A DNA stretch of 64,000 nucleotides, from NCBI RefSeq assembly GCF_008935055.1, contig NZ_CP043028.1, positions 2,696,501-2,760,500 of the forward strand, given 5' to 3'. The position numbers and the translations under genes were made by a program. The DNA is from Pseudobutyrivibrio xylanivorans (lineage in GTDB: Bacteria; Bacillota; Clostridia; Lachnospirales; Lachnospiraceae). The notes beneath the pieces were generated by a model. It was not told where the DNA came from, did no database searches, and worked only from the letters and a program-made list of their open reading frames with translations. Within the stretch, counting starts at the first letter, position 1. Each line of letters starts with the position of its first letter. Below are positions 8,574 through 19,147 of this stretch, piece by piece.

Positions 8574-9209
8574 TTGGACAAACAAATTTCGCAGGCTGTA
8601 ATAAGAAGACTTCCTAGATACTATCGCTACTTGGGAGAACTTCTTGATGATGGCGTTGAACGTATTTCTTCGAATGATTTGAGCAAACGTATGCATGTTA
8701 CTGCATCTCAAATCAGACAGGATTTAAATAATTTTGGTGGTTTTGGTCAGCAGGGTTACGGTTATAACGTAGCCTATCTTCATGATGAGATTGGCAATAT
8801 TCTTGGCGTAAATGAGACACACAATGTTATTGTTATTGGTGCTGGAAACTTGGGTCAGGCTATTGCTGGATATGTAAAGTTTGAGCGTGTTGGCTTTAGG
8901 ATTATTGGCTTGTTTGATACAAATCCAGATCTTAAAGGAAAGCTGGTTCGTGATATTCCTATCCAGATGCTTGATGAACTTCCTGAGTTTGTTAAGAATA
9001 ACGATGTGGAAATTGCGGCGCTTACGCTTCCAAAGGCGAATGCCAAAGCTACTGCTTTAAAGCTGGTTTCATTGGGAGTACATGCAATATGGAATTTTGC
9101 CCATGTTGATTTGGATGATATTCCAGATGTTGTTATTGAAAATGTTCATCTTTCAGATAGCTTAATGCAGTTATCTTACAATATTACTCAGCAAAATTTG
9201 GATAAATAG
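8574..9209 (+). CDS. rex: Redox-sensing transcriptional repressor Rex
   Basis: Rex is a dimeric repressor that senses the NADH/NAD+ ratio and controls fermentation and electron-transfer genes in Gram-positive bacteria. The 211-residue protein has an N-terminal winged helix (~1-80, with SSNDLSKRMHVTASQIRQDL as the recognition region, then FGGFGQQGYGYNV). A Rossmann domain follows, with VIGAGNLGQAIAGY near residues 87-100 and FDTNPDLKGK. The start is a TTG at 8574, well spaced from GGAGG. It has its own perfect promoter overlapped by a Rex box. A coiled-coil gene follows 21 bases later. Confidence 0.97.
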   Translation: MDKQISQAVIRRLPRYYRYLGELLDDGVERISSNDLSKRMHVTASQIRQDLNNFGGFGQQGYGYNVAYLHDEIGNILGVNETHNVIVIGAGNLGQAIAGYVKFERVGFRIIGLFDTNPDLKGKLVRDIPIQMLDELPEFVKNNDVEIAALTLPKANAKATALKLVSLGVHAIWNFAHVDLDDIPDVVIENVHLSDSLMQLSYNITQQNLDK

Positions 9210-9230
9210 TGGCTTTTAGAAGGTGATTTT

Positions 9231-9974
9231 ATGTCAGAGCGTGATTTTCAAAGTGCCATAGCTAAAATCAAGGTACCTATGTTGATTTTGGATCAGAAAT
9301 GGCACAGGCTTTTTGCTTTGGGTGGCAAGCCTGATACGGTTAAAAGCCTGGAGGCTAAAGAAAACGAGCTTTTGAAAAGAGATGCCGAGCTTAAAAAGGA
9401 ACTGAAGGATCTGAAAAAGGTCAAGGAGAGTCTTATGGCTTCCGTTATGTCAAATATGGAGGGTACCTCTGATTTGGTTTCTAAAAAGCTTGACGATGAT
9501 AAGCGCCTTCTTGAAGAATGTAATGAGCGAATAGCTGCCGCCGAGGACGAGCAGAAGGATTTGCCCGCTCAGACAGATGAGGTGAATCGTGAGCTTATGA
9601 TGGAGACAATGGACTACTGCTATGATAAGCTTCGAACAAATTCCAATGAGGCTGAGGAAATCACTAACTGGATTAAAGATATCCGTATTCAGTTGAAGAA
9701 GAATGTAATTCGCAAGCACAATCGAGAAATAAATAACAAAGAGATTTATTCCTATATGCATGATGTCTTTGGCATGGAGGTCCTAAATCTCTTTGATATG
9801 CAAAATGGCGATTTTTATATAGGAGTCGCTAATGATAAAGCTGAGGATGGTGCAGATTCAAAGTCTTCAGCAGAAGTTACAGATTTATCTGGCGTAGAGC
9901 TTGAGGATGTTGATTTAGATGCTGTATCCAAAGAGACTAAGGCCTCTTCGGAAACAGAAGATAATAATTCTTGA
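9231..9974 (+). CDS. Coiled-coil protein of unknown function
   Basis: I do not recognise a characterised family. The 247-residue protein is soluble and strongly charged. A conserved-looking N-terminus (PMLILDQKWHRLFALGG) is followed by a long predicted coiled coil at ~35-135 with many Lys/Glu heptads. A compact region (~135-200) contains IRKHNREINNKEIYSYMHDVFGMEVLNLFD. The C-terminal ~45 residues are acidic and Ser-rich, probably disordered. The ATG follows AAGGTGATTTT. It sits between rex and a CBS-domain protein and is probably co-transcribed with both. A hypothetical protein at this position is plausible for the family, but that is memory rather than something shown here. Confidence 0.8.
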   Translation: MSERDFQSAIAKIKVPMLILDQKWHRLFALGGKPDTVKSLEAKENELLKRDAELKKELKDLKKVKESLMASVMSNMEGTSDLVSKKLDDDKRLLEECNERIAAAEDEQKDLPAQTDEVNRELMMETMDYCYDKLRTNSNEAEEITNWIKDIRIQLKKNVIRKHNREINNKEIYSYMHDVFGMEVLNLFDMQNGDFYIGVANDKAEDGADSKSSAEVTDLSGVELEDVDLDAVSKETKASSETEDNNS

Positions 9975-9997
9975 TATTGAGTTGGAAGGAGAACCAA

Positions 9998-10882
9998 ATG
10001 GACGACGGGGCGAATCCCTATATTTTTATTATTCTTTTAGCAATTCTGGCGATTACAGAGCTTGTCGCAATTATTTATTTGTATAGGAAATCTAAGCAGG
10101 AGAATGTTACAGAAGAGGACGTTATTTCTCTTGTAAATGAAGGGCATGAGGATGGCAACATTTTGGCATCTGAAGCCACTATGATTCAAAATATCTTTGA
10201 ATTTTCTGATACAGATGTTAAGGATATTATGACTCACAGAAAAAATATTGTTGCTATTGATGGCGATATGACCCTTCGAGAGGCTATTTCTTTCATCAAT
10301 GAGAATAATATGAGCAGATATCCTGTTTATCTTGAGGAATTGGATAATATTATAGGTATACTGCATATCAAGGATATTCTTACATATTTTGATAAGGATA
10401 TTGATGGTATCAGGGTCAAGGATTTAAAGGATATTATGTCCATTGCGGAGTTTGTTCCAGAAACACACGGAATCAACACTCTATTTGCAAAAATGCAGTC
10501 CAAAAAGCGCCATATGGTTATTGTTATGGATGAATATGGCCAGGTTTCCGGGATTCTTTCTTTAGAGGATATTTTAGAGGAGATTGTTGGAAATATAGAG
10601 GATGAGCATGATGAAGAGGAAGCTTCCATAGAGGTTAGAACTGAGGATACATTCATTATGGATGGAAGTACTACTCTTGAAGAAGTTGAAGAAATAATAG
10701 GTATGAAGCTTTCAGAGGACTATGAGACCTTAAATGGCTACCTTATTTCTCTTCTTGGTAAAATCCCTGAAGATTCAACGTCTTTTAAGCTTGAGGACGA
10801 TAATTTTATATTTTATGTTAAAAATGTCTCAGAAAAGGTTATAGGTGAAGTCTTTGTTCGTCGTAAAAGTCACGTTGAATAA
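9998..10882 (+). CDS. CBS/CorC domain protein with one membrane segment
   Basis: The start is ATG 9998 after GGAAGGAGAACCAA; an upstream TTG would run into the previous gene. The 294-residue product has a single N-terminal hydrophobic segment (~7-27). Two CBS domains follow, beginning near DIMTHRKNIVAID (~70) and at DIMSIAEFVPE (~135, with VIVMDEYGQVSGILSLEDILEEIVG). A C-terminal CorC_HlyC domain covers ~205-290. This is the cytosolic part of the CNNM/CorC (HlyC/TlyC) Mg/Co transporter family. The usual four-helix DUF21 transport domain is missing. It may therefore be a regulator or a partner of another membrane protein rather than a transporter. Confidence 0.88.
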   Translation: MDDGANPYIFIILLAILAITELVAIIYLYRKSKQENVTEEDVISLVNEGHEDGNILASEATMIQNIFEFSDTDVKDIMTHRKNIVAIDGDMTLREAISFINENNMSRYPVYLEELDNIIGILHIKDILTYFDKDIDGIRVKDLKDIMSIAEFVPETHGINTLFAKMQSKKRHMVIVMDEYGQVSGILSLEDILEEIVGNIEDEHDEEEASIEVRTEDTFIMDGSTTLEEVEEIIGMKLSEDYETLNGYLISLLGKIPEDSTSFKLEDDNFIFYVKNVSEKVIGEVFVRRKSHVE

Positions 10883-10943
10883 GATTCTCATTTTTGATAT
10901 AATTTTTTGAGATTTGATTTTAAGAAAAGAGGTAAATAATTTT

Positions 10944-11672
10944 ATGTCAGGACATTCAAAATTTGCTAATATTAAGCACAAAAAAGAGAAGAATGACGCT
11001 GCAAAGGGAAAGATTTTTACAATAATTGGTCGTGAGATCGCTGTAGCTGTTAAGGAAGGCGGTCCAGACCCTAATAATAATTCAAAGCTTCGTGATGTTA
11101 TTGCAAAGGCTAAGGCTAACAACGTTCCTAATGCCACAATCGAAAATGGTATTAAGAAGGCTGCTGGTGATACAAATTCAGTTAATTACGAGACAGTTAC
11201 ATACGAGGGATATGGTCCTAATGGTACAGCAATCATCGTAGATTGCCTTACAGACAACCGTAACCGTACAGCTGCCAATGTTCGTAACGCATTTACAAAG
11301 GGTGGCGGAAGCATTGGAACACCAGGATGCGTATCTTTCATGTTTGATAACAGAGGTCAGATTATTGTTTCAAAAGAGGATTGCTCTATGGAAGCTGATG
11401 ACCTTATGATGATTGCACTTGATGCAGGTGCTGAGGATTTCTCTGAGGAAGAGGACTGCTTCGAGATTTACACAGCTCCAGATGATTTCTCAGTTGTAAG
11501 AGAGGCTCTTGAGGCTCAGAATATTCCTATGGCTGACGCTGAGGTTACAATGATTCCTCAGACTTACGTTGAGCTTACAGACGAGCAGGATCTTTACAAG
11601 ATCAACAAGATTCTTGATTTGCTCGACGAAGATGATGACGTTCAGAATGTTTATCATAACTGGGATGAATAG
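10944..11672 (+). CDS. YebC/PmpR family regulator
   Basis: This is a 242-residue YebC-family protein, beginning [22 protein letters not shown] at ATG 10944 (quoted pieces: [14 protein letters not shown]). The upstream in-frame TTG at 10914 lies in the gap and has no supporting ribosome site. Family members have been described as DNA-binding regulators and, more recently for YebC paralogues, as factors that help ribosomes through proline stretches. Hallmarks are [34 protein letters not shown], the [12 protein letters not shown] loop and [14 protein letters not shown]. It is followed by a strong terminator, so it ends the transcript. Confidence 0.95.
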   Translation: MSGHSKFANIKHKKEKNDAAKGKIFTIIGREIAVAVKEGGPDPNNNSKLRDVIAKAKANNVPNATIENGIKKAAGDTNSVNYETVTYEGYGPNGTAIIVDCLTDNRNRTAANVRNAFTKGGGSIGTPGCVSFMFDNRGQIIVSKEDCSMEADDLMMIALDAGAEDFSEEEDCFEIYTAPDDFSVVREALEAQNIPMADAEVTMIPQTYVELTDEQDLYKINKILDLLDEDDDVQNVYHNWDE

Positions 11673-11683
11673 CATGTTTTTTA

Positions 11684-11705
11684 TCACATTTTAATGTGAG
11701 AAAAA
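11684..11705 (+). other. Small hairpin after yebC
   Basis: TCACATT (11684-11690) and AATGTGA (11693-11699) form a tight 7-bp hairpin followed by an A run. Read on the minus strand it would look like a terminator (stem followed by T run), but no minus-strand gene is present. Confidence 0.4.
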
Positions 11706-11716
11706 ATATGCTCAAG

Positions 11717-11760
11717 AAGTGCCCATTTGCGTTAGCAAATCTTTCAATGGCACTTTTTCC
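11717..11760 (+). terminator. Terminator after yebC
   Basis: AAGTGCC (11717-11723) pairs with GGCACTT (11749-11755), with an inner ATTTG/CAAAT pair, and TTTTCC follows. It separates yebC from glgA. Confidence 0.8.
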
Positions 11761-11775
11761 TTGCTTTTGTAGATT

Positions 11776-11806
11776 TTTACAGTTACTTACAGAGATCGAC
11801 TATAAA
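11776..11806 (+). promoter_or_regulatory. Probable glgA promoter
   Basis: TTTACA (11776-11781) lies 19 bases before TATAAA (11801-11806). The spacing is longer than ideal, so this is only a candidate. It lies between the upstream terminator and glgA, which needs a promoter here. Confidence 0.45.
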
Positions 11807-11826
11807 TATTGAGGGGTTAATGACTT

Positions 11827-13275
11827 ATGAATAAAATTTTGTTTGCATCAAGCGAGTGCGTTCCTTTTGTTAAAACAGGAGGTTTGGCAGACGTTTGTGG
11901 TGCTTTACCTAAGGAGTTTTGCAAGGATTATTTTGATGTAAGGGTTGTATTGCCTTATTACACATTTATTCCTGAAAAATACAAGAAGGACTTTAAATAT
12001 CTTACTAGCTTCCAAATGAACATGGGACCGCTCGTTGGCACAAAATACGTTGGGGTTTTTGAATATGAATTAGACGGTGTTACTTTCTATTTCATTGATA
12101 ATCATGATTATTTTGATTGCTTTTATCCTTATTCTGAGGATAGATGGGATCTTGAAAAGTTTATATTCTTTGATAAAGCGGTACTTTCTATGCTTCCGCT
12201 TATTGGCTTCCAGCCAAATCTTATTCACTGCCATGATTGGCAGACTGGATTTATTCCGGTTTATTTAAAGACTGATTTTCAGGGTGACCAGTTCTTCTGG
12301 GGTATGAAGTCTGTTATGACAATTCATAACCTTAAATTCCAGGGAATGTGGGATACCAAGACTGTATCAGGAATTTCAGGTCTTCCAGTTGATTTATTTA
12401 CTCCAGACAAGCTTGAATATAAAAAGTGTGGCAATATGCTTAAGGGTGGACTTGTATACGCAGACTATATCACAACAGTTTCTGCAAATTATTGTGATGA
12501 AATCCAGACTCCATATTATGGTGAGGGCTTGGATGGTCTTCTTAGAGCACGTCATTATGATATGCAGGGTATCGTAAATGGTATCGATAATTCTGTTTAT
12601 GACCCAGCTAAAGACTCTAAGATTTACAAGAACTATGATGTAAACACATTTAGAAAGAACAAGAAAATCAACAAGACTAAGCTTCAGCAGGAGCTTGGCT
12701 TAGAGGTTGATTCAAAGAAGTACATGATTGGTCTTATTTCAAGACTTACTGACCAAAAGGGTCTTGATTTGATTAATTATTGTATCGAAGGTATCGTTGA
12801 CGATTTTACTCAGCTTGTTGTTATCGGTACTGGCGAGTCTAAGTACGAGAATATGTTTAGACATTACGCTTGGAAATATCCTGAGAAGATTTCTGCAAAC
12901 ATCAGTTATGATGATGCAATGGCTCACAGATTATACGCAGCAGCGGATGCATTCCTTATGCCATCTCGTTTTGAGCCATGTGGTCTTACACAGCTTATTT
13001 CATTTAGATATGGCACAGTTCCAATTGTTCGAGAGACAGGCGGTCTTAAGGACACTGTAGAGGCCTATAACGAATATATGAAGACTGGTGATGGTTTCTC
13101 ATTTGCAAATTATAATGGGGATGAGCTTCTTAATACTGTCAACTACAGCAAGTTCATATTCTTCGAGAAGAAGGCTCAGTGGAACAAAATGATTGAACGT
13201 GGCATGAATAAAAATTACTCATGGGCTGTTCAGAAAGAAAAATACGAGAATATTTATAACTATTTAATCGGTTGA
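11827..13275 (+). CDS. glgA: Glycogen synthase (ADP-glucose type, GT5)
   Basis: GlgA extends alpha-1,4-glucan chains from ADP-glucose to build glycogen. The 482-residue protein starts with ILFASSECVPFVKTGGLADV, where KTGGLADV binds ADP-glucose. It contains HCHDWQTGFIP in the N-terminal Rossmann domain and the C-terminal motif SRFEPCGLTQL with FRYGTVPIVRETGGLKDTV, typical of starch/glycogen synthases. The start follows GAGGGGTTAATGACTT. No other glycogen genes are adjacent; it stands alone between two terminators, so it appears to be controlled by its own promoter. Confidence 0.96.
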   Translation: MNKILFASSECVPFVKTGGLADVCGALPKEFCKDYFDVRVVLPYYTFIPEKYKKDFKYLTSFQMNMGPLVGTKYVGVFEYELDGVTFYFIDNHDYFDCFYPYSEDRWDLEKFIFFDKAVLSMLPLIGFQPNLIHCHDWQTGFIPVYLKTDFQGDQFFWGMKSVMTIHNLKFQGMWDTKTVSGISGLPVDLFTPDKLEYKKCGNMLKGGLVYADYITTVSANYCDEIQTPYYGEGLDGLLRARHYDMQGIVNGIDNSVYDPAKDSKIYKNYDVNTFRKNKKINKTKLQQELGLEVDSKKYMIGLISRLTDQKGLDLINYCIEGIVDDFTQLVVIGTGESKYENMFRHYAWKYPEKISANISYDDAMAHRLYAAADAFLMPSRFEPCGLTQLISFRYGTVPIVRETGGLKDTVEAYNEYMKTGDGFSFANYNGDELLNTVNYSKFIFFEKKAQWNKMIERGMNKNYSWAVQKEKYENIYNYLIG

Positions 13276-13288
13276 TAAATATAATGCT

Positions 13289-13325
13289 AGAAAGAGGATA
13301 GTTAGGCTATTCTCTTTCTTTAGTG
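13289..13325 (+). terminator. Terminator after glgA
   Basis: AGAAAGAG-G-ATAG pairs with CTAT-T-CTCTTTCT (3' arm ends 13319) across a 5-base loop, followed by TTTA. It is A/T rich but long (13 bp with one G-U). Confidence 0.75.
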
Positions 13326-13353
13326 ATAGATAAAGCGTTACGAGGTTTTTAAT

Positions 13354-16104
13354 TTGGCAACATCAAAAGGGAAGAATAGTTCTAGAAAGAAATCTAATAC
13401 CAGGTCAACTTCGGCTTCCAGAAAGACATCTACTAAGGCTAAGACTACTAGAAAGCAAAAGCAGGAGGTTGAATTTGAGGATCCGTTTTTTGAGGATTCT
13501 TCAAAGGAGATTGTTCTATGGTCTTCAATAGCTCTTTGTATTTTGCTTTGCATCAGTAATTTTGGAATTGGTGGTGTGGCTGGAAATGCTGTGGCTGATT
13601 TTCTGTTTGGCGTATTTGGAATCATCCAGTACGTTCTGCCATTCATGGTAGCTTTTTCAGCATTTTTTATAATTTCAAACTATGGCAACAAGGTCGCAAT
13701 TGCAAAGGTTGTGGCTGGATTTGTGTTGCTTATTTTCTTAACTACATTTGTAGAATTGTTTGTTAATGGGCAGGAAATTTTACTTCCAATGGATGCTTTT
13801 TCCTATGCTAAGGAACATCACTTTGGCGGTGGTCTTTTAGGTGGAGCAATTGCTTTTGGAATTTATGATAGCTTTGGATTGCTTGGCGCTTATTTAATTG
13901 TTCTGATTGCAATGATTGTCAGCACAATCATTATTATTGAGCGTTTTGCCTTTGACAAAGTGCAGCAATCCTCAAGGATTCATGCTGACAGAGCTGCTGC
14001 GAAACGTCGTATCAGACGTGAGCGCCAGCTTATGGAACGTGAAGCAAGTCAGACCCGCTATAATGCAGACCGTCAGGCTATAATTGATAAAATCAAGCAG
14101 GATAAGGAATTGGAGCTTCAGCAGATGCAGCAATCTGAGGGAGCGAGAATAGATAGAAAATATTCCGGTGTAACTTCTAATACGACACTTATTGCTGACT
14201 CTGTTGAATCACCAGAGGTTACTGGAGGGGTTAACGAGATTCGCTTTAATATGGCTGATGGTGAAGGAGATATGGAAGTCACTCAAACTCGTCGCCATCG
14301 TTTAAAGTCAGGAGACAAGCGGTCAAAGAGCTCACATGCTTTCAAGAATCTTGAGACCGTTGAGCCAGATTTACCAAAGATAGATATTTCAGAGGTTATA
14401 GAGGAGCAGCCTGATCATCAGATGGTATTTAAGACTCCTATTATTAATACACCATCTGCTCCAGAGCCATCTGCCAGTGCGAAAGAGCTTATGGAAAGTC
14501 AGGAGTCAGTTCCTGCTCCAGTGGAGACAAGTAGTCGCCATACTAAGGCTTCTGCTTCAACACCAGAGGAAATTGAAAGTTCTTCTGAATCACTTCAGAA
14601 ATCAATTGAAGCGGACAAGAAGAAGCCTAAAAAGCCATATCGATATCCACCACTTACACTTCTTAAGGATGCAAAGAATAACGGTGGCGATTCTAAAGAA
14701 TACCTTGCAGAAATGGCTAACAAGCTTCAGCGTACACTTGGTAATTTTGGCGTGTCTGCCAATGTTACTGAGGTTACTCTCGGCCCTTCTGTTACCCGCT
14801 ATGAGCTGGAAATTGCTGAGGGAACTAGAGTATCAAAGGTTGTAAACCTGTCTGATGATTTAAAGCTTAATATGGCAGTTACAGACCTTCGAATCGAGGC
14901 GCCAATTCCAGGCAAATCTGCAATTGGTATTGAGGTTCCAAACAAGGTTAAATCTATGGTTGGCTTCAAAGAGCTTGTTTCGTCTAAAGAGTTTAAGACT
15001 GCTAAATCAAAGATTTCCTTCTGTGTCGGAAAGGATATTTCAGGACAGGTTATCGTTGGAAACATTGAAAAGATGCCACATCTTTTGATTGCTGGCGCTA
15101 CAGGCTCGGGTAAGTCAGTTTGTATTAATACAATTATCATGAGTATCCTTTATCATGCCAGCCCAGATGAGGTTAAAATGATAATGGTTGATCCTAAGAT
15201 GGTTGAGCTTTCTGTATACAATGGTATTCCACATCTTCTTCTTCCAGTTATTACTGATGCGAAAAAAGCTGCTGGTGCACTTCATTGGGCAGTTAAGGAA
15301 ATGACAGATAGATATGAGCTTCTTGCTATGGCAGGAGTTCGTAATCTTGAGGGCTTCAATGAGAAGGTGGAGAGTAATAGCTTACCTGATGAGATTCCAG
15401 AAGCTAAACGTGTTCGCATGTCACAGCTTGTAATCATCCTTGATGAGGTTGCTGATCTTATGATGGTTGCTGCTGCAGATGTTGAGGACTCAATTGTCCG
15501 TTTGGCACAGCTTGCCCGTGCTGCTGGAATTCATCTTATTATTGCAACACAGAAGCCTACAGTTAATGTTATTACTGGCCTTATTAAGGCCAACGTTCCA
15601 TCGAGAATTGCTTTTTCCGTTTCATCATCAAACGATTCCCGTGTCATTTTGGATATGAATGGTGCGGAAGATTTGCTTGGAAACGGTGATATGCTATATG
15701 CTCCGCAGAATCTTTCTAAACCAATTAGAATTCAGGGAGCTTTTGTTAGTGATGATGAGGTTAGTGCCGTTGTTGATTTTCTTAAAAACAACAACGACTC
15801 AGCTGATTATAATTCAGAAATTGAAGAACAAATTCAAAACTCTGAGAATGTTTCCGGTTCAATTAGCTCAGGGGAGCCTGACAATTCGAGGGATCCACTG
15901 TTTGCCGAAGCGGGACGTCTTGTCATAGAAAATCAAAAGGGTTCTATTGGTTATCTGCAAAGGAATTTCAGAATAGGCTTTAATAGAGCGGCTCGTATTA
16001 TGGATCAGCTTGCAGAAGCTGGCGTTGTTGGTCCTGAAATGGGCACCAAGCCTAGAGAAATTCGTATGGCAATTTCAGAGTTTGAAGAACTAATAAATGC
16101 ATAG
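13354..16104 (+). CDS. ftsK: DNA translocase FtsK/SpoIIIE
   Basis: This is a 916-residue septal DNA pump that moves chromosome DNA out of the closing septum. It starts at a TTG ([18 protein letters not shown], a very basic tail) after CGAGG. Four membrane segments lie at about residues 50-200. A long polar linker follows (200-420). The translocase motor covers ~430-830, with the Walker [10 protein letters not shown] and the Walker B-like [14 protein letters not shown]-terminal winged gamma domain (~850-916, [24 protein letters not shown]) reads KOPS/SRS-like polar sequences. It lies just upstream of fhs, 17 bases apart. Confidence 0.96.
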   Translation: MATSKGKNSSRKKSNTRSTSASRKTSTKAKTTRKQKQEVEFEDPFFEDSSKEIVLWSSIALCILLCISNFGIGGVAGNAVADFLFGVFGIIQYVLPFMVAFSAFFIISNYGNKVAIAKVVAGFVLLIFLTTFVELFVNGQEILLPMDAFSYAKEHHFGGGLLGGAIAFGIYDSFGLLGAYLIVLIAMIVSTIIIIERFAFDKVQQSSRIHADRAAAKRRIRRERQLMEREASQTRYNADRQAIIDKIKQDKELELQQMQQSEGARIDRKYSGVTSNTTLIADSVESPEVTGGVNEIRFNMADGEGDMEVTQTRRHRLKSGDKRSKSSHAFKNLETVEPDLPKIDISEVIEEQPDHQMVFKTPIINTPSAPEPSASAKELMESQESVPAPVETSSRHTKASASTPEEIESSSESLQKSIEADKKKPKKPYRYPPLTLLKDAKNNGGDSKEYLAEMANKLQRTLGNFGVSANVTEVTLGPSVTRYELEIAEGTRVSKVVNLSDDLKLNMAVTDLRIEAPIPGKSAIGIEVPNKVKSMVGFKELVSSKEFKTAKSKISFCVGKDISGQVIVGNIEKMPHLLIAGATGSGKSVCINTIIMSILYHASPDEVKMIMVDPKMVELSVYNGIPHLLLPVITDAKKAAGALHWAVKEMTDRYELLAMAGVRNLEGFNEKVESNSLPDEIPEAKRVRMSQLVIILDEVADLMMVAAADVEDSIVRLAQLARAAGIHLIIATQKPTVNVITGLIKANVPSRIAFSVSSSNDSRVILDMNGAEDLLGNGDMLYAPQNLSKPIRIQGAFVSDDEVSAVVDFLKNNNDSADYNSEIEEQIQNSENVSGSISSGEPDNSRDPLFAEAGRLVIENQKGSIGYLQRNFRIGFNRAARIMDQLAEAGVVGPEMGTKPREIRMAISEFEELINA

Positions 16105-16121
16105 TAAAGGGAGTTATTCAG

Positions 16122-17792
16122 ATGAAGTCAGACATTCAAATCGCACAAGAAGCAAAGATGGTACACATTAAGGAGGTTGCTAAATCCTTAAGCATCGAAG
16201 AGGACGATTTAGAGCTTTATGGAAAGTATAAGGCAAAGTTTTCTGATGAGCTGTTAAGCAAGATTGAAAGCAATAAGGATGGCAAGCTTGTTCTTGTGAC
16301 TGCAATTAATCCAACACCAGCTGGTGAAGGTAAGACAACAACTTCTGTTGGACTTGGTCAGGCAATGGGCGTTCTTGGTAAGAAGGCGTGCCTTGCACTT
16401 AGAGAGCCATCTCTTGGTCCTTGTTTTGGCATAAAAGGTGGTGCTGCCGGCGGCGGTTATGCACAGGTTGTTCCTATGGAGGATTTGAACCTTCATTTTA
16501 CTGGTGATTTCCATGCAATTACAAGCGCAAACAATTTGCTTGCAGCAATGCTTGATAATCATATTCAGCAGGGAAATTCTCTTGGTATTGACCCACGCCA
16601 GATTGTGTGGAAGAGATGTCTGGACATGAATGACAGAGCTCTTAGAAATATTGTTGTTGGCCTTGGCTCAAAGATGGATGGAATGGTTCGTGAGGATCAT
16701 TTTGTTATTACAGTAGCATCAGAGATTATGGCTATTCTTTGTCTTGCAAATGATATGCATGACCTGAAGCAACGTCTTGGCAGAATTATCGTTGGTTATT
16801 CATTTGATGGAAAGCCAGTTACTGCCGATGATTTACAGGCTACAGGAGCTATGGCCGCCCTTTTAAAGGATGCTCTCAAACCAAATCTTATTCAGACTCT
16901 TGAGCATACACCAGCTATCGTTCATGGTGGACCATTTGCTAATATTGCTCATGGCTGCAATTCAGTTCGTGCTACAAAAGCGGCTATGAAGCTTGCTGAT
17001 ATTACAATTACAGAAGCAGGTTTTGGTGCGGATCTTGGAGCTGAGAAGTTCTTTGACATTAAGTGCAGAATGGCTGGTCTTAAGCCTGATGCTGTTGTCC
17101 TTGTGGCAACTGTTCGTGCTCTTAAGTACAATGGAGGAGTACCAAAGGCTGAGCTTACTAATGAAAATCTTGATGCTTTAAAGAAGGGTATCGTAAACCT
17201 TGAGAAGCACATTGAGAATCTTCAGAAGTATGATGTACCTGTAGTTGTTACACTTAATTCTTTTGTTACTGATACACAGGCTGAGACTGATTTTGTTAGA
17301 AGCTTCTGCGAGGAGCGTGGCTGTGAATTTGCACTTTCGCAAGTTTGGGAGAAAGGCGGCGAAGGTGGCGTAGAGCTTGCAAAGAAGGTACTTTATGTAC
17401 TTGAGAATAAAGAGAGTAATTTCAAGCCTCTTTATGAAAATAGCCTTTCATTAAAGGATAAGATTAAAACCGTTGCTACCGAGATTTATGGTGCAGATGA
17501 TGTTACATATTCTCCAGCAGCTGAAAAGGAATTGAAGAGAATCGAAGAGCTTGGAATGGGAGACTTCCCAGTTTGTATGGCTAAGACACAGTATTCTCTT
17601 TCTGATGATGCGAATAAGCTTGGACGTCCTGAAGGATTTTCAATTAATGTTCGTGAGGTTTATGCCAGCGCTGGTGCTGGTTTCGTGGTTGCAGTTACTG
17701 GAAGCATTATGACAATGCCTGGTCTTCCTAAGCAGCCAGCAGCAAATAACATCGATGTTACTGATGATGGAGTAATTACAGGACTTTTCTAA
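16122..17792 (+). CDS. fhs: Formate-tetrahydrofolate ligase
   Basis: Fhs makes 10-formyl-THF from formate, THF and ATP, feeding one-carbon units into purines and, in acetogens, the Wood-Ljungdahl route. The 556-residue length is standard. The P-loop reads [14 protein letters not shown] near residues 66-79. Other hallmarks are [36 protein letters not shown] residues ([13 protein letters not shown]), and [15 protein letters not shown]. The ribosome site is AAAGGGAGTTATTCAG. The next gene starts one base after its stop, which suggests translational coupling. Nothing nearby indicates a full acetogenesis pathway. Confidence 0.98.
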   Translation: MKSDIQIAQEAKMVHIKEVAKSLSIEEDDLELYGKYKAKFSDELLSKIESNKDGKLVLVTAINPTPAGEGKTTTSVGLGQAMGVLGKKACLALREPSLGPCFGIKGGAAGGGYAQVVPMEDLNLHFTGDFHAITSANNLLAAMLDNHIQQGNSLGIDPRQIVWKRCLDMNDRALRNIVVGLGSKMDGMVREDHFVITVASEIMAILCLANDMHDLKQRLGRIIVGYSFDGKPVTADDLQATGAMAALLKDALKPNLIQTLEHTPAIVHGGPFANIAHGCNSVRATKAAMKLADITITEAGFGADLGAEKFFDIKCRMAGLKPDAVVLVATVRALKYNGGVPKAELTNENLDALKKGIVNLEKHIENLQKYDVPVVVTLNSFVTDTQAETDFVRSFCEERGCEFALSQVWEKGGEGGVELAKKVLYVLENKESNFKPLYENSLSLKDKIKTVATEIYGADDVTYSPAAEKELKRIEELGMGDFPVCMAKTQYSLSDDANKLGRPEGFSINVREVYASAGAGFVVAVTGSIMTMPGLPKQPAANNIDVTDDGVITGLF

Positions 17793-17793
17793 A

Positions 17794-18957
17794 ATGATTT
17801 GTAAAAAATGTGGCACTGAAATTGAATCTGGATTAGTATACTGCCCATCCTGTGGGGAGTCTATTCAGCTTGTGCCAAATTACGATGTTTTAGAGGAGGA
17901 ATTATTATCAAGAGTTGTAGAAGATAAGGATAAGTCAAAAGATGACCAATTCGCTACTGGTGTCTATACTCAGACAAAGACGCCAGTAGCAAAAACCAAT
18001 CCTGAGGCCAAGTCAAAGATATGCGCTTCGCCTAATGCATTGATTCGCAATAAGGACTTCCTAAAAAAGATAGTTATTTTCCTTATAATCGTAACCTTCG
18101 GAATGATGATAATCATTCCTTATATAGGTAGTCATTCCTACGATAATCTTATGAATAAAGCTGTTGAAGCAGAAGCCAACAAGCAATATGCAAAGGCTTT
18201 AGGTTATTTTGAGGAGGCTTATGAGGTTGATAATACCTCATTTGAAGTTATTTACGGTTTAGGGCGCATGTACTACCGTGTGAAGGAATATGACAATGCT
18301 GTTGCATACCTTTTAATGGCACTTGAGGATGACCCGGCTAATAAGACTATATTTACATATCTTCTTGATTGCTACGATCAGCTTCATGACACTGATGGTA
18401 TATACAGACTCAGGGATAAGGCGCCAAATGATTCCATAGCTTCATTATTTGATGATTATCTTATTTATCCACCAGAATTCAGCGAGGCTGGCGGGGATTA
18501 TGATGCGGATGTAACTTTGGTACTTACCAGCGAACAGAATTATCAGGTTTTCTATACTTTAGATGGCAAGGATCCAACTGTTTCCGGTAAGCTTTTCTCT
18601 AAGGCTATTACTCTTAAAGAGGGCGAAACAGTGGTAAAGGCTGTCACAAGAAACAACAGTGGAGAATATTCTGAGATTGTCAGCGAGACATATAATGTCA
18701 CTTATGCTAAGCTTTCAACTCCAGTGGTGACACCAGAGGCTGGTACATATACAGAGCAGGTATATATTTCAATTGCTGTACCATCAGGTTGTAAGGCATA
18801 TTATTCCTGGGATGGCACTGATCCTTCAAGTGTAGGAATTGAGTATAGTGAACCATTTCCGATATTAAAGGGAGCTAGTGTACTTTCTGTGGTTATTATT
18901 GATAGCAAAGGGAATGTAAGCCCTGTCTATCATGGGGACTATATTTACAATCCTTAA
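17794..18957 (+). CDS. Zinc-ribbon, TPR and chitobiase-C-like repeat membrane protein
   Basis: This is a 387-residue modular protein. The N-terminus is a zinc ribbon with CxxC pairs at Cys3/Cys6 and Cys17/Cys20 (CKKCGTEI ... CPSCGESI). A membrane segment at ~88-112 follows a cytosolic linker. Two tetratricopeptide-like helical repeats come next (~120-185: YAKALGYFEEAYEVD, YDNAVAYLLMALEDDP). Two beta-sandwich repeats resembling the CHB_HEX_C_1 domain follow, each with a core like VFYTLDGKDPTVSGKLFSKAI and AYYSWDGTDPSSVGIEYSEPF. The outer part is probably extracellular. No enzyme motif is seen. It may bind the cell surface or sense envelope state, but that is inference. It begins one base after fhs. 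Confidence 0.85.
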   Translation: MICKKCGTEIESGLVYCPSCGESIQLVPNYDVLEEELLSRVVEDKDKSKDDQFATGVYTQTKTPVAKTNPEAKSKICASPNALIRNKDFLKKIVIFLIIVTFGMMIIIPYIGSHSYDNLMNKAVEAEANKQYAKALGYFEEAYEVDNTSFEVIYGLGRMYYRVKEYDNAVAYLLMALEDDPANKTIFTYLLDCYDQLHDTDGIYRLRDKAPNDSIASLFDDYLIYPPEFSEAGGDYDADVTLVLTSEQNYQVFYTLDGKDPTVSGKLFSKAITLKEGETVVKAVTRNNSGEYSEIVSETYNVTYAKLSTPVVTPEAGTYTEQVYISIAVPSGCKAYYSWDGTDPSSVGIEYSEPFPILKGASVLSVVIIDSKGNVSPVYHGDYIYNP

Positions 18958-19068
18958 AATATAGTTCACAGAATCTTCACAGGTTGCACGTTTTTTATAC
19001 ATACTTTTTTAGTAGTATTTACTCATCTCATTAAGAGATACATTTTTCATAACATTATTCTCCCTTTT

Positions 19069-19103
19069 AAAAGACACGTCACCGCAGGCGTGTCTTTTTA
19101 TTT
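19069..19103 (+). terminator. Terminator before the insertion sequence
   Basis: AAGACACG (19071-19078) pairs with CGTGTCTT (19089-19096), extended by A-T pairs, followed by TTTTATTT. The insertion sequence's target duplication begins at 19104, right after the T run. The 110 bases before it hold only a weak hairpin (ATCTC/GAGAT at 19025-19039) and A/T-rich sequence. Confidence 0.88.
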
Positions 19104-19112
19104 CTTATTGTG
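19104..19112 (+). repeat. Target-site duplication, left copy
   Basis: CTTATTGTG here is repeated exactly at 21062-21070, one base past the right end of the insertion sequence. A 9-bp duplication is what the ISLre2 family makes. Confidence 0.88.
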
Positions 19113-19137
19113 GCTAGAGTAAAATTTTTATCGGAAA
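19113..19137 (+). repeat. Insertion sequence terminal inverted repeat, left
   Basis: This is the left terminus, running from GCTAGAGTAAAA to CGGAAA. It agrees with the inverted right terminus at 18 of 25 positions, strongest over GTAAA and TCGGAAA. Confidence 0.8.
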
Positions 19138-19147
19138 ATTAAACAAA

